Shown here piece after piece: positions 1 to 7,340 of a stretch of 20,958 bases of DNA. A model generated the notes under the pieces. That model had not been told where the DNA came from and made no database searches. It worked only from the letters and a program-made list of their open reading frames with translations. The translations under genes and the position numbers were made by a program. The stretch spans positions 1 to 20,958 of the forward strand of contig JBHJOG010000133.1 of NCBI GenBank assembly GCA_050329975.1. Direction: 5' to 3'. The DNA comes from CALKHQ01 sp050329975 (GTDB taxonomy: Bacteria > Pseudomonadota > Alphaproteobacteria > CALKHQ01). The number at the start of each line of letters is the position of its first letter. The stretch's first letter is position 1.

Positions 1-560
1 TCGCCGGAGATGCGGATCGACACCTCGTCGCCGATCGCCGGCGCATAGAGGCCCAGGCCGAAGTCGGTGCGGCTGATCTGTGTTGTCGCGGTGAAGCCCA
101 GGGTCAGCTGGTTGGTCATCGGATGCGGCGACAGGGTGTTGACGACCACGTCCAGCGTGACCGGCTGGGTCGTGCCGAGGATGGTCAGGTCGCCGGTGAC
201 CGCGAGGCTGTCCTCGCCGGTCTGCTCCACCTGGGTGCTGACGAAGGTGGCCACGGGGAAGGCCTCGACGTCGAAGAAGTCGGCCGAACGGAAGTGATCG
301 TCGCGGCCCTCGAAACCGGTGTCGATGCTCGCGGTCTGGATCGTCACCTCGAGGCTCGAGGCGGTGGGATCGTCGGCGTCGACCACCAGCGTGCCCTCCC
401 ATTCGCCGAACGAGCCCTGGGTGATCGAGTAGCCCAGATGGTCGTATTCGAACAGGATCTGAGTGTGCGACTTGTCGAAGTCGAAAACCTCGGCCTGGGC
501 GGGGGCAGCAAGGGCGAGGCTCAACGCGGTGGCCGAGGCCAGGGTAAGGGCCAGTTTCAT
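1..560 (-). CDS. YceI family periplasmic protein (3' end outside window)
   Basis: YceI proteins are periplasmic lipocalin-like barrels that bind isoprenoid or other amphiphilic ligands; their physiological role is usually unclear. About 186 residues are visible. The first 23 form a classical signal peptide (KLALTLASATALSLALA, then APAQA before EVF). The mature part shows family hallmarks: a DKSHTQILFEYDHLG opening, the D-DHFRSADFFDVEAFP block, TGDLTILGTTQPV, and RTDFGLGLYAPAIGDEVSI near the end. YceI proteins are usually about 190-200 residues, so only a few C-terminal residues are missing. The ATG at 560 is preceded by a clear AGGAGA ribosome binding site. The gene follows the hydroquinone reductase gene on the same strand after a 149-base gap. 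Family call is secure; ligand unknown. Confidence 0.93.
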   Translation of the reverse strand, partial: MKLALTLASATALSLALAAPAQAEVFDFDKSHTQILFEYDHLGYSITQGSFGEWEGTLVVDADDPTASSLEVTIQTASIDTGFEGRDDHFRSADFFDVEAFPVATFVSTQVEQTGEDSLAVTGDLTILGTTQPVTLDVVVNTLSPHPMTNQLTLGFTATTQISRTDFGLGLYAPAIGDEVSIRISG

Positions 561-709
561 CGTGTTCTCCTGATGTGTGATTTGCACAAGGCTGTCGGCC
601 GGCGGACGAGTCGCCCTCAGATGGCCGATCTCATTCAAGAAGCGGACCGATCAGGGCGCACAGGGCACGCTGCCCTCCCTGTCGGACCGCGATGTGAACC
701 GGTACATGC

Positions 710-1711
710 TCAGGCACGCGCCGGCAGCCGGCCCCGGTCGTGGGGCGCGGTATAGTCGATCGCCGGGCCTGCCGGCACGATGCGATGCGGATTGATCGTC
801 GTATGACTGGTGTAGTAGTGGCCCTTGATGTGCTCGAGATCCACGGTGCCGGCAACGCCCGGCACCTGGTAGAGCTCGCGGGTATAGGCCCAGAGATTGG
901 GATAGTCGACCAGCCGTCGGACATTGCACTTGAAGTGGCCGACATAGACCGGGTCGAACCGGACCAGCGTGGTGAACAGGCGCCAGTCGGCCTCGGTGAT
1001 CCGGTCGCCGGCGACGTAGCGCTGCCGCGACAGCCGGTCCTCCAGCCAGTCCAGGGTCTCGAACAGCGGGCCAATGGCTTCGTCATAGGCCGACTGGGTG
1101 GTGGCGAAGCCGCACATGTAGACGCCGTTGTTGAGCGTCTCGTAGACCCGTTCGTTCACCGCGTCGATCTCGGCGCGTAGTTCGGCCGGGTAGAGGTCCA
1201 GGCCGGGGTTGCCGATGCCGGCGCCGAGGTGGTCGAAGGCGCTGTTGAAGATGCGCAGGATATCCGCCGACTCGTTGTTGACGATCGTCGCCGTCTGCTT
1301 GTCCCAGAGCACCGGCACCGTTACACGTCCGGTGAAGGCGGGGTCGGCCATGAGGTAGATGTCGCGCAGATAGCGGGCGCCGTTGACGCTGTCCGGGATC
1401 GCGCCGGGCGCATCGGTGAACTGCCACCCCTCGGCGCCCATGAAATAGTCGACGATGGAGACCGAGACCGCGTCCTCCAGCCGCTTCAGCACCCGTGCGA
1501 TCAGCGTGCGGTGGGCCCAGGGGCAGGCGAGGGATACGTAGAGGTGGTAACGGCCGGCTTCCGCCGGGTAGGCACGCTTGCCCTCCGGGGCGCCGCTGCC
1601 ATCGGGGGTGATCCAGTCGCGGAAGGTTGTGGTGGTCCGCTCGAACCGGCCGCCGCTCTTGTCGGTGTCGTACCACTTGTCGCGCCAGATGCCTTCGACC
1701 AGCAGTCCCAT
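710..1711 (-). CDS. Glutathionyl-hydroquinone reductase (Xi-class glutathione transferase, YqjG/PcpF type)
   Basis: This cytosolic enzyme uses glutathione to reduce glutathionyl-hydroquinones back to hydroquinones, part of quinone detoxification or chloro-aromatic breakdown. The 333-residue product has the usual family length. The thioredoxin-fold N-terminal domain carries the catalytic cysteine at residue 63 in SLACPWAHR, the CPWA motif of this class, and the NNESADILR segment that contacts glutathione. The all-helical C-terminal domain follows (VYETLNNGVYMCGFATTQ, then LFTTLVRFDPVYVGHFKCN). The ATG at 1711 has an AGGAGA site just upstream. The gene stands alone between EamA and YceI. A short hairpin (arms 662-667 and 671-676) lies downstream but lacks a T-tract, so termination there is uncertain. 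The family call is secure; the natural substrate cannot be read from sequence. Confidence 0.94.
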   Translation of the reverse strand: MGLLVEGIWRDKWYDTDKSGGRFERTTTTFRDWITPDGSGAPEGKRAYPAEAGRYHLYVSLACPWAHRTLIARVLKRLEDAVSVSIVDYFMGAEGWQFTDAPGAIPDSVNGARYLRDIYLMADPAFTGRVTVPVLWDKQTATIVNNESADILRIFNSAFDHLGAGIGNPGLDLYPAELRAEIDAVNERVYETLNNGVYMCGFATTQSAYDEAIGPLFETLDWLEDRLSRQRYVAGDRITEADWRLFTTLVRFDPVYVGHFKCNVRRLVDYPNLWAYTRELYQVPGVAGTVDLEHIKGHYYTSHTTINPHRIVPAGPAIDYTAPHDRGRLPARA

Positions 1712-1822
1712 GGCCGTCTCCTGTCCTTAGTCGGCGCGCTCGGGTTAGGGGTGAACGTAAGAACGCACCTCCGGTTCGAATAGGCCGGCGAGCGGCAACG
1801 GATTGTTTCTGGATGGAAACGC

Positions 1823-2719
1823 TCAGCTGCGCCTGTTGACCAACAGCACGCCGGCGCAGATCACGGCAATCGCCAGCCAGACCCAGACGGCATGGGTTTC
1901 GCCGAACACGACCATGCCGGCGACGACGCCGGCAGCGGTGATGACATAGCTGATCTGGCTGAAATAGACCGGGCCGGCGATGCGAAGCAGCTCGAAGTAG
2001 AGCACGTAAATCACGCCGGCGACAGCGAAAATCCCGATCGTCGCCCAGTCTCCGTCATGCTCGACCGGCAGTGGCAGGTAGAGCGTGCCGGTAACCGCCA
2101 TCGCCGGCAGCAGCAGCACGGCGGCTGCCGTCAGCATGCCGACCGCCAGCGTCATCGAACTGGCACCCGGCGGCCAGGCCGCGCTGCGAAAGATGTTCCC
2201 CAGGGCCAGGAACACCGGCATCGTCAGCCCGATCAGCAGCCAGTGCAGCGCCTCTGCGCTGGGCAGGCTGCTTTCCGGCAACAGGATCAGCAAGGTGCCG
2301 GCAAGCCCGATTGCGAGGCCCAGGGCCCGCAGCGTCTCGAACCGGTCCAGGCGCAGGCTCATCGCCACCGCATAGGTGCACAGCGGCGACAGTGCGAACA
2401 GGACGCCGGTGAGCCCGGTCCCGATGGGCGCGACGACGGTGAACGCCAGCGTGTTCGGCACCGCATTGGAGACCAGGCCGGCGATCAGGTAGTAGCGCAG
2501 GTAGCGTGGGCTGACGGTGACCGGCGTTCCTCGGGCAAGGGCGAAGATGCCGATGATGCAGGCGCCGCCGACGCAGTTCCAGAAGGCGAAGGCCGTCGCC
2601 GGCACGCCGTGCGAGGTGGCGATCCGACCGAGCACCAGCATCGCGCCCCAGAGGACACCCAGCGCGACCAGGATCGCGAGCGGCAGCCACGTCCTGCCTG
2701 GTTTCGAGGCTGTCTCCAG
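1823..2719 (-). CDS. DMT-superfamily EamA transporter (start codon uncertain)
   Basis: This is an inner-membrane permease of the drug/metabolite transporter superfamily, with two repeats of about five helices; such proteins usually export metabolites or amino acids. Hydrophobic segments run through the whole product, and the second repeat starts near LHWLLIGLTMPVFLALGNIF. The first canonical start is the ATG at 2641, but it falls inside helix 1. The in-frame upstream codons read PLAILVALGVLWGAMLVLGR, with the typical EamA LWG motif, so homologous coding clearly reaches upstream. Between the patatin stop (2729-2731) and that helix there is no ATG, GTG or TTG in frame. I place the start at the CTG at 2719, which has AAGG just upstream and gives 298 residues, the normal length. 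Alternatives are the ATG at 2641 (272 residues, truncated helix), another weak start codon, or readthrough from patatin. Substrate unknown. Confidence 0.85.
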   Translation of the reverse strand: METASKPGRTWLPLAILVALGVLWGAMLVLGRIATSHGVPATAFAFWNCVGGACIIGIFALARGTPVTVSPRYLRYYLIAGLVSNAVPNTLAFTVVAPIGTGLTGVLFALSPLCTYAVAMSLRLDRFETLRALGLAIGLAGTLLILLPESSLPSAEALHWLLIGLTMPVFLALGNIFRSAAWPPGASSMTLAVGMLTAAAVLLLPAMAVTGTLYLPLPVEHDGDWATIGIFAVAGVIYVLYFELLRIAGPVYFSQISYVITAAGVVAGMVVFGETHAVWVWLAIAVICAGVLLVNRRS

Positions 2720-2728
2720 TGCCTTGGC

Positions 2729-3748
2729 CTAGAGGAAGACGTCCTTGACGTCGATCGACGAGCGCTCGCCGACAGCGGCGAAATGCTCTCCCAGCCAGCG
2801 GTCTGCATTGCTGCGGCCGAGCGCGCGCAGGTGCGAGAGGAAGTCCCAGTCGGCGTTGAGCTTGCTGGAGGTGCCGTAGTCGCGCAGGTCGTCGGTGCCG
2901 TCGACCATGTGGATCAGCAGCCGCTTGTAGCGGTGTTCGTCGATGCGCTGCTCCTCGAGCAGCCGGGTGACGAACTCGATCGCCCGCATCTCGCGCATCA
3001 GGCTGGCGTTGAAGGTGATTTCGTTCAGCCGGTCGATGATCGCCGCCGCCGTGGTCGGTACCTCGTCGCGTTTGATCGGGTTGACGTGGACCAGCAGGAT
3101 GTCGCGACAGTCAGCGTTGTAGATCAGGGGATAGAGCGCCGGATTGCCGGAATAGCCGCCGTCCCAGAAGGCATCGTCGCCGATCTTCACCGCCTGGAAC
3201 AGGAACGGCAGGCAGGCCGAGGCGAGGCATGTCTCGACGGACAGTTCGTCGGGCCGGAAGATCTTGATCTTGCCGCTCAGCACGCTGGTGGCGGTGACGA
3301 AGACCTGGGGCTCGCACTTGCCCCGCAGGGCGGCGAAATTCACCTGTTCGGCCAGCACGGTCCGCAGCGGATGCCAGTCGAACGGATTGAACTGGTAGGG
3401 CGAAAGCAGCCGCGACATGACGTCGAAGGCGAGCATCGCCGGCGAGCCGTCAAGGCTCCAGCCCCCGGCCAGCCGGTCGAGCGGGGTGCGCGGAAACGGG
3501 CCGAACCGGCCGATGGTCGCCACACGCCGCCAGAACGCCTCCAGCGCCGCGATCGCCGCCTTGCGCCCGCCGACGCGCATGCCGTTGGCTAGCACCACCG
3601 CGTTCATCGCGCCTGCGCTGGTGCCGGAAATAGCTTCGATCCGCAGCCGTCCGTCCTCGAGCAGGCGCTCCAGCACCCCCCAGGTGTAGGCGCCGTGCGA
3701 GCCGCCGCCCTGCAGCGCCAGGCTGACCGTCTTCTGCGGTTCCGCCAT
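2729..3748 (-). CDS. Patatin-like phospholipase family protein
   Basis: Patatin-fold enzymes are lipid acyl hydrolases with a Ser-Asp dyad. In the 339 residues the oxyanion-hole GGGSHG is at 14-19, the nucleophile is Ser44 in GTSAG, and the partner is Asp196 in DGGYSGNP, so the active site is intact. The segment IIDRLNEITFNASLMREMRAIE near the end fits the bacterial COG1752 group. There is no signal peptide, so it is probably cytosolic or membrane-associated. The start at 3748 lies 2 bases after the stop of the aldehyde dehydrogenase gene, so the two are co-transcribed and probably coupled. The single TAG at 2729-2731 is in the same frame as the downstream transporter. Whether it acts on phospholipid, a storage polymer or another ester is not shown by the sequence. 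Confidence 0.92.
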   Translation of the reverse strand: MAEPQKTVSLALQGGGSHGAYTWGVLERLLEDGRLRIEAISGTSAGAMNAVVLANGMRVGGRKAAIAALEAFWRRVATIGRFGPFPRTPLDRLAGGWSLDGSPAMLAFDVMSRLLSPYQFNPFDWHPLRTVLAEQVNFAALRGKCEPQVFVTATSVLSGKIKIFRPDELSVETCLASACLPFLFQAVKIGDDAFWDGGYSGNPALYPLIYNADCRDILLVHVNPIKRDEVPTTAAAIIDRLNEITFNASLMREMRAIEFVTRLLEEQRIDEHRYKRLLIHMVDGTDDLRDYGTSSKLNADWDFLSHLRALGRSNADRWLGEHFAAVGERSSIDVKDVFL

Positions 3749-3750
3749 CC

Positions 3751-5256
3751 TCAGCCGGTGAGCTGGAAATTGATGCCCTGGGCCAGCGGCAGGTCCTTGG
3801 AATAGTTGATGGTGTTGGTCTGCCGGCGCATGTAGCTGCGCCAGCTGTCGGTCCCGGATTCCCGCCCGCCGCCGGTCTCTTTCTCGCCGCCGAAGGCGCC
3901 GCCGATCTCGGCCCCGCTGGGCCCGACGTTCACGTTGGCGATGCCGCAGTCGCTGCCCGTCGCCGAGACGAACCGCTCGGCCTCGCGCAGGTCGTTGGTG
4001 AAGATGCAGGAGGACAGCCCCTGCGGGACTTCATTATGCATGACAATAGCGTCGTCCAATGTGCTGTATTTAATAGCATAAAGGATAGGAGCAAACGTTT
4101 CTTCCCGCACCGTGTCGGTCTGGTCCGGCAGCTCGACCAGGGCCGGGCGCACGTAGTAGCCGTCGGGGAAGCCGCTCACCTCCACCCGCGTCCCGCCGTG
4201 GACGAGGCCGCCCTCGCCGCGGACCCGGTCGAGCGCGTCCTCCATGCGGCCGAAGGCGCCGCCGTCGATCAGCGGCCCCACCAGGGTCTCCGGCTGGCGC
4301 GGGTCGCCGACCCGGAGCTGGTCGTAGGCCGCCTTCAGCCGCGGGATCAGCCGGTCGTAGAGGTCCTCGTGCACGATCAGCCGGCGCAGCGAGGTGCAGC
4401 GCTGGCCGGCGGTGCCGGCGGCGGAAAAGACGATCGCGCGCACTGCCAGGTCGAGGTCGGCCGATGGCGCGACAATCATCGCGTTGTTGCCGCCGAGCTC
4501 GAGCAGCGCCCGGCCGAAGCGGCCGGCGACCGTCGGCGCCAGCTCGCGCCCCATGCGGCAGCTGCCGGTGGCGCTGATCAGCGGCAGGCGCGGATCTGCC
4601 GCGAGTTGCTGGCCGACCTCCCGACCGCCGAAGACGACCTGGCTCAAGTCCGGCGGCGCGCCGTCGAAGCGGGCGGCAGCACGCATGAACAGCGTCTGGC
4701 AGGCGATTGCGCTCAAAGGAGTTTTGTCCGACGGCTTCCAGATCACCGGATCGCCGCAGACGATCGCCAGCGCGAAGTTCCACGACCAGACGGCGACCGG
4801 AAAATTGAAAGCCGAGATCACCCCGACCGGGCCCAGCGGGTGCCAGGTCTCGCGCAGCGCATGGCCAGGCCGCTCGCTGGCGATGGTCAGGCCGTAGAGC
4901 TGGCGCGACAGGCCGAGGGCGAAGTCGCAGATGTCGATCATCTCCTGGACCTCGCCGCAGCCTTCCTCGGCGATCTTGCCGGCCTCGACGGTCACCAGTG
5001 CGCCGAGCGCCGCCTTGTGCTCGCGCAACTCGTCGGCGAACAGACGGATCAGCTCGCCCCGCCGCGGCGCCGGCACCTCCCGCCAGGTGCGGAACGCGTC
5101 CTGCGCCCGCTCGATCTTGCGGTCGACGCCTTCGGCATCGTCTTCCTCGACGGCGCCGATGATGCTGCCGTCGATCGGAGTGGTGACGCTCAGGCCGCCG
5201 GTCGTGGCTGCTTCGTTCGGCAGGTGCAGTGCTGCAAGCAGCGGCGCGATATCCAT
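3751..5256 (-). CDS. Aldehyde dehydrogenase, ALDH7 (alpha-aminoadipic semialdehyde dehydrogenase-like)
   Basis: This is an NAD(P)-dependent aldehyde dehydrogenase of 501 residues. It resembles the antiquitin/ALDH7 group, which oxidises 2-aminoadipate semialdehyde in lysine breakdown. The catalytic cysteine is Cys287 in GTAGQRCTS, the general base Glu253 in LLELGGNN, and Asn151 lies in AFNFPVAV. The EMIDICDFALGLSRQLYG block followed by SERPGHAL is typical of ALDH7. An open frame continues upstream to 5358, but the ATG at 5256 is better: it begins the family-like MDIAPLL and has AGGGA upstream. It heads the ALDH, patatin, EamA operon with 2-base spacing to patatin. No other lysine pathway gene is in view, so the aldehyde substrate is inferred from family alone. 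Confidence 0.93.
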   Translation of the reverse strand: MDIAPLLAALHLPNEAATTGGLSVTTPIDGSIIGAVEEDDAEGVDRKIERAQDAFRTWREVPAPRRGELIRLFADELREHKAALGALVTVEAGKIAEEGCGEVQEMIDICDFALGLSRQLYGLTIASERPGHALRETWHPLGPVGVISAFNFPVAVWSWNFALAIVCGDPVIWKPSDKTPLSAIACQTLFMRAAARFDGAPPDLSQVVFGGREVGQQLAADPRLPLISATGSCRMGRELAPTVAGRFGRALLELGGNNAMIVAPSADLDLAVRAIVFSAAGTAGQRCTSLRRLIVHEDLYDRLIPRLKAAYDQLRVGDPRQPETLVGPLIDGGAFGRMEDALDRVRGEGGLVHGGTRVEVSGFPDGYYVRPALVELPDQTDTVREETFAPILYAIKYSTLDDAIVMHNEVPQGLSSCIFTNDLREAERFVSATGSDCGIANVNVGPSGAEIGGAFGGEKETGGGRESGTDSWRSYMRRQTNTINYSKDLPLAQGINFQLTG

Positions 5257-5394
5257 CGCAAGGTCCCTGTTCAGCCTCGTTCTACTGCACGTTTGGCGTT
5301 TCCGGCGGGGTTTGGCAAGCGGTTGCACGGCGGGAGCCCAACGGCGGCATTCGCACAACTCGCAGGAAGCTGAAACGACCGGCGCCAGCGTGGC

Positions 5395-6204
5395 TCAGTC
5401 CGCCACTTCGTCCGTCCACACCTTGAAGCCGACCAGCATGTTCGGGCCGAAGGTGTGGGTCAGCGGCACATCGGAGGCATCGCGGCCCTGGGCGATCAGC
5501 ACCCGGCCGACCCGGGGCGCGTTGTTGCGCGGATCGAACGCCCACCAGCGGCCGCCCAGATAGACCTCCATCCAGGCGGCGAAATCCATCTCCGCATAGG
5601 GCGGCGGCTGGCCGATGTCGCTGACATAGCCCGTGCAGTAGCGGGCCGGGATGTTCATGCAGCGGCAGAAGGCGATGGCGAGGTGGGTATAGTCCCGGCA
5701 GACTCCGCGCCCTTCGGCGTAGGTTTCGGCCGCGGTCCTGGTCGGACGGGAATGCGCGTAGCCGAAGGCCACATGGTTGTGGACGAAGTCGCAGATCGCC
5801 TGCACCCGACCCCAGCCGAATGGCGTTCCGCCGAACAGGCGCCAGGCCTCGTTCGACAGGTGGTCCGTCTCGCAGTAGCGGCTGCCGAGCAGGAACTGCA
5901 GCGTGTCCGACGGCAGTTCCTCGACCGGATGCTGGATGGCGTTCACGTCGACCGGGTCGGTGGCGCCGCTGTCGCGGATGACGCCGTCGGTGCCCAGGGT
6001 GAACCGGCCGGCGGTGGCGACCAGGCGGTTGCACCAGTTGCCGAAGCTGTCGCGGTAGCTGATCACCGGCACGGACGGGTTGGTGATCAGCAGGTCCGGC
6101 CGCTCCAGGTCCGCCGCCCGCGAATAGTGCACGTTCAGCAGCACGATCATCGGGGTCGGCGCCGGCAGGTCGTAGCTCATCTCGCAGCCCAGATGAATGC
6201 GCAT
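5395..6204 (-). CDS. Transglutaminase-like cysteine protease-fold protein, downstream copy
   Basis: The product has 269 residues and belongs to the bacterial transglutaminase-like group (COG1305), which act as proteases, amidases or cross-linking enzymes on proteins or peptides. An N-terminal beta domain opens with MRIHLGCEMSYDLPAPTPM. The core has the nucleophile Cys169 in EGRGVCRDYTHLA and the Asp224 strand in WWAFDPRNN. The usual catalytic His of the HAW motif is replaced by Ala209 (DFAAWMEVYL). No signal peptide is seen, so it is probably cytosolic. The ATG at 6204 has GGGAG about 7 bases upstream. It is a close paralog of the next upstream gene, read in the same direction with a 134-base gap, so the pair looks like a tandem duplication that may share a transcript. 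Substrate unknown. Confidence 0.9.
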   Translation of the reverse strand: MRIHLGCEMSYDLPAPTPMIVLLNVHYSRAADLERPDLLITNPSVPVISYRDSFGNWCNRLVATAGRFTLGTDGVIRDSGATDPVDVNAIQHPVEELPSDTLQFLLGSRYCETDHLSNEAWRLFGGTPFGWGRVQAICDFVHNHVAFGYAHSRPTRTAAETYAEGRGVCRDYTHLAIAFCRCMNIPARYCTGYVSDIGQPPPYAEMDFAAWMEVYLGGRWWAFDPRNNAPRVGRVLIAQGRDASDVPLTHTFGPNMLVGFKVWTDEVAD

Positions 6205-6338
6205 CGCCGTCTCCCATCTGCCTCGGCGGCCGTTCGGCGCGGCCCGACCAATCGACCTGACCCGTCAGCGCAAGTTCCGCGCCACCGTGACACGGCGGCG
6301 CGGGGATTCCCAACGCGCCATGCCCGGGGCGTGCCGCG

Positions 6339-7175
6339 TCACGATGCGGCCGCTGCGGCGTCCGCCCAGTCCTCGATCTCGTCGGTCCAGACCTGGAACC
6401 CCGCGAGCATGGTCGAGCCGAAGCTGTGGGTGAGCGGCACGTCGCCGGCGTCGCGGCCCTGCGCGATCAGCACCCGGCCGATCCGCGGCTTGTGGTTGCG
6501 CGGATCGAACGCCCACCACCGGCCGCCGAGATAGACCTCCATCCAGGCGGCGAAATCCATCGGCGGGTAGGGCGGCGGCATGCCGATATCGCTGACATAG
6601 CCGGTGCAGTAGCGGGCGGGGATGTTCAGGCAGCGGCAGAGCGTGATCGCCAGATGCGCGAAGTCGCGGCACACACCCCGCCGCTCGGCAAAAGCCTCGG
6701 CGGCGGTCCTGGTGGCCCGGCTATGGTGATAGCCGAACTCGATGTGCTGGTGGACGAAGTCGGTGATGGCCTGCACCCGGGCCCAGCCGAACGGCGTTCC
6801 GCCGAACAGCCGCCACGCCTCGTTCGACAACACATCCGTCTCGCAATACCGGCTGCCGAGCAGGAACTGCAGCGTCTCCGGGGGCAGGTCTTCCACCGCG
6901 TGCTGGACCGCGTTCCAGTCGACCGGGTCCGGATCTCCGTGGTCCCAGATGACAGCGTCCGTGCCCATGACGAAGCGTCCGGGAGGCGCGATCAGACGGC
7001 TGCAGGTGTTGCCGAAGCTGTCCTTGTAGGACTCGACAGGGACGGACGGCGACGTGATCAGATGGTCCGGTCTCTCGAGATCGGCACGGCGCGACTCATG
7101 CACGTGCAGCATCGCGATCATCGGCGTCGGCGCCGGCAGATCATAGACAAGCTCGCAACCCAAACGAATGCGCAT
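6339..7175 (-). CDS. Transglutaminase-like cysteine protease-fold protein, upstream copy
   Basis: This 278-residue product is clearly homologous over its full length to the downstream neighbour, sharing the MRIxLGCE start, LQFLLGSRYCETD, NEAWRLFGGTPFGW, RRGVCRDFAHLAI and AAWMEVYLGGRWWAFDPRN. The nucleophile Cys is in RRGVCRDF. As in the other copy, the HAW histidine is missing (DFAAWM). It carries about nine extra C-terminal residues (DWADAAAAAS). An open frame extends to 7277, but the ATG at 7175 matches the paralog's first residue and has GGGGAG about 10 bases upstream. The 165-base gap back to the M24 gene shows no clear terminator or promoter. The two copies have diverged enough (for example CRCMN against CRCLN, and different C-termini) that the duplication is not recent. 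Function unknown. Confidence 0.9.
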   Translation of the reverse strand: MRIRLGCELVYDLPAPTPMIAMLHVHESRRADLERPDHLITSPSVPVESYKDSFGNTCSRLIAPPGRFVMGTDAVIWDHGDPDPVDWNAVQHAVEDLPPETLQFLLGSRYCETDVLSNEAWRLFGGTPFGWARVQAITDFVHQHIEFGYHHSRATRTAAEAFAERRGVCRDFAHLAITLCRCLNIPARYCTGYVSDIGMPPPYPPMDFAAWMEVYLGGRWWAFDPRNHKPRIGRVLIAQGRDAGDVPLTHSFGSTMLAGFQVWTDEIEDWADAAAAAS

Positions 7176-7340
7176 CGTTCGTCCGCTCCCCAGTGTGTGC
7201 AGGTCGATGGGTACACGGGCAGGGACCAGCCATGGCGCCGGGTACAGCTCATGCCGCGGTCGTCGCGGGGTGAGCACGACGCATTCAACGCCGCCGGCGG
7301 CGGCTAGTTCCCTGGTCGGGAGTAGGTTCGCGATCGGTCG

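Larger units (their letters stand above)
5395..7175 (-). repeat. Tandem gene duplication (two transglutaminase-like genes)
   Basis: The two genes are direct repeats of about 0.8 kb. Long stretches are identical at DNA level, for example around 5563-5590 and 6529-6556, which encode the FAAWMEVYLGG strand. Other blocks differ at many third positions. Such a pair could recombine. The gap between them (6205-6338) carries only the ribosome binding site of the downstream gene and nothing else I recognise. Confidence 0.85.

Noticed and set aside
660..682. Hairpin after the hydroquinone reductase gene as an intrinsic terminator
   Set aside because: The stem is only 6 bp and no T-tract follows on the minus strand; G+C-rich hairpins of this size are common by chance.
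1892..3592. Plus-strand open frame of 566 codons across the EamA and patatin genes
   Set aside because: It is antisense to two proteins with clear motifs, has an Arg/Gln/Asp-rich composition typical of shadow frames at high G+C, and shows no domain.
4036..5373. Plus-strand open frame of 445 codons over the aldehyde dehydrogenase
   Set aside because: Antisense shadow of a gene with complete catalytic residues; no recognisable family.
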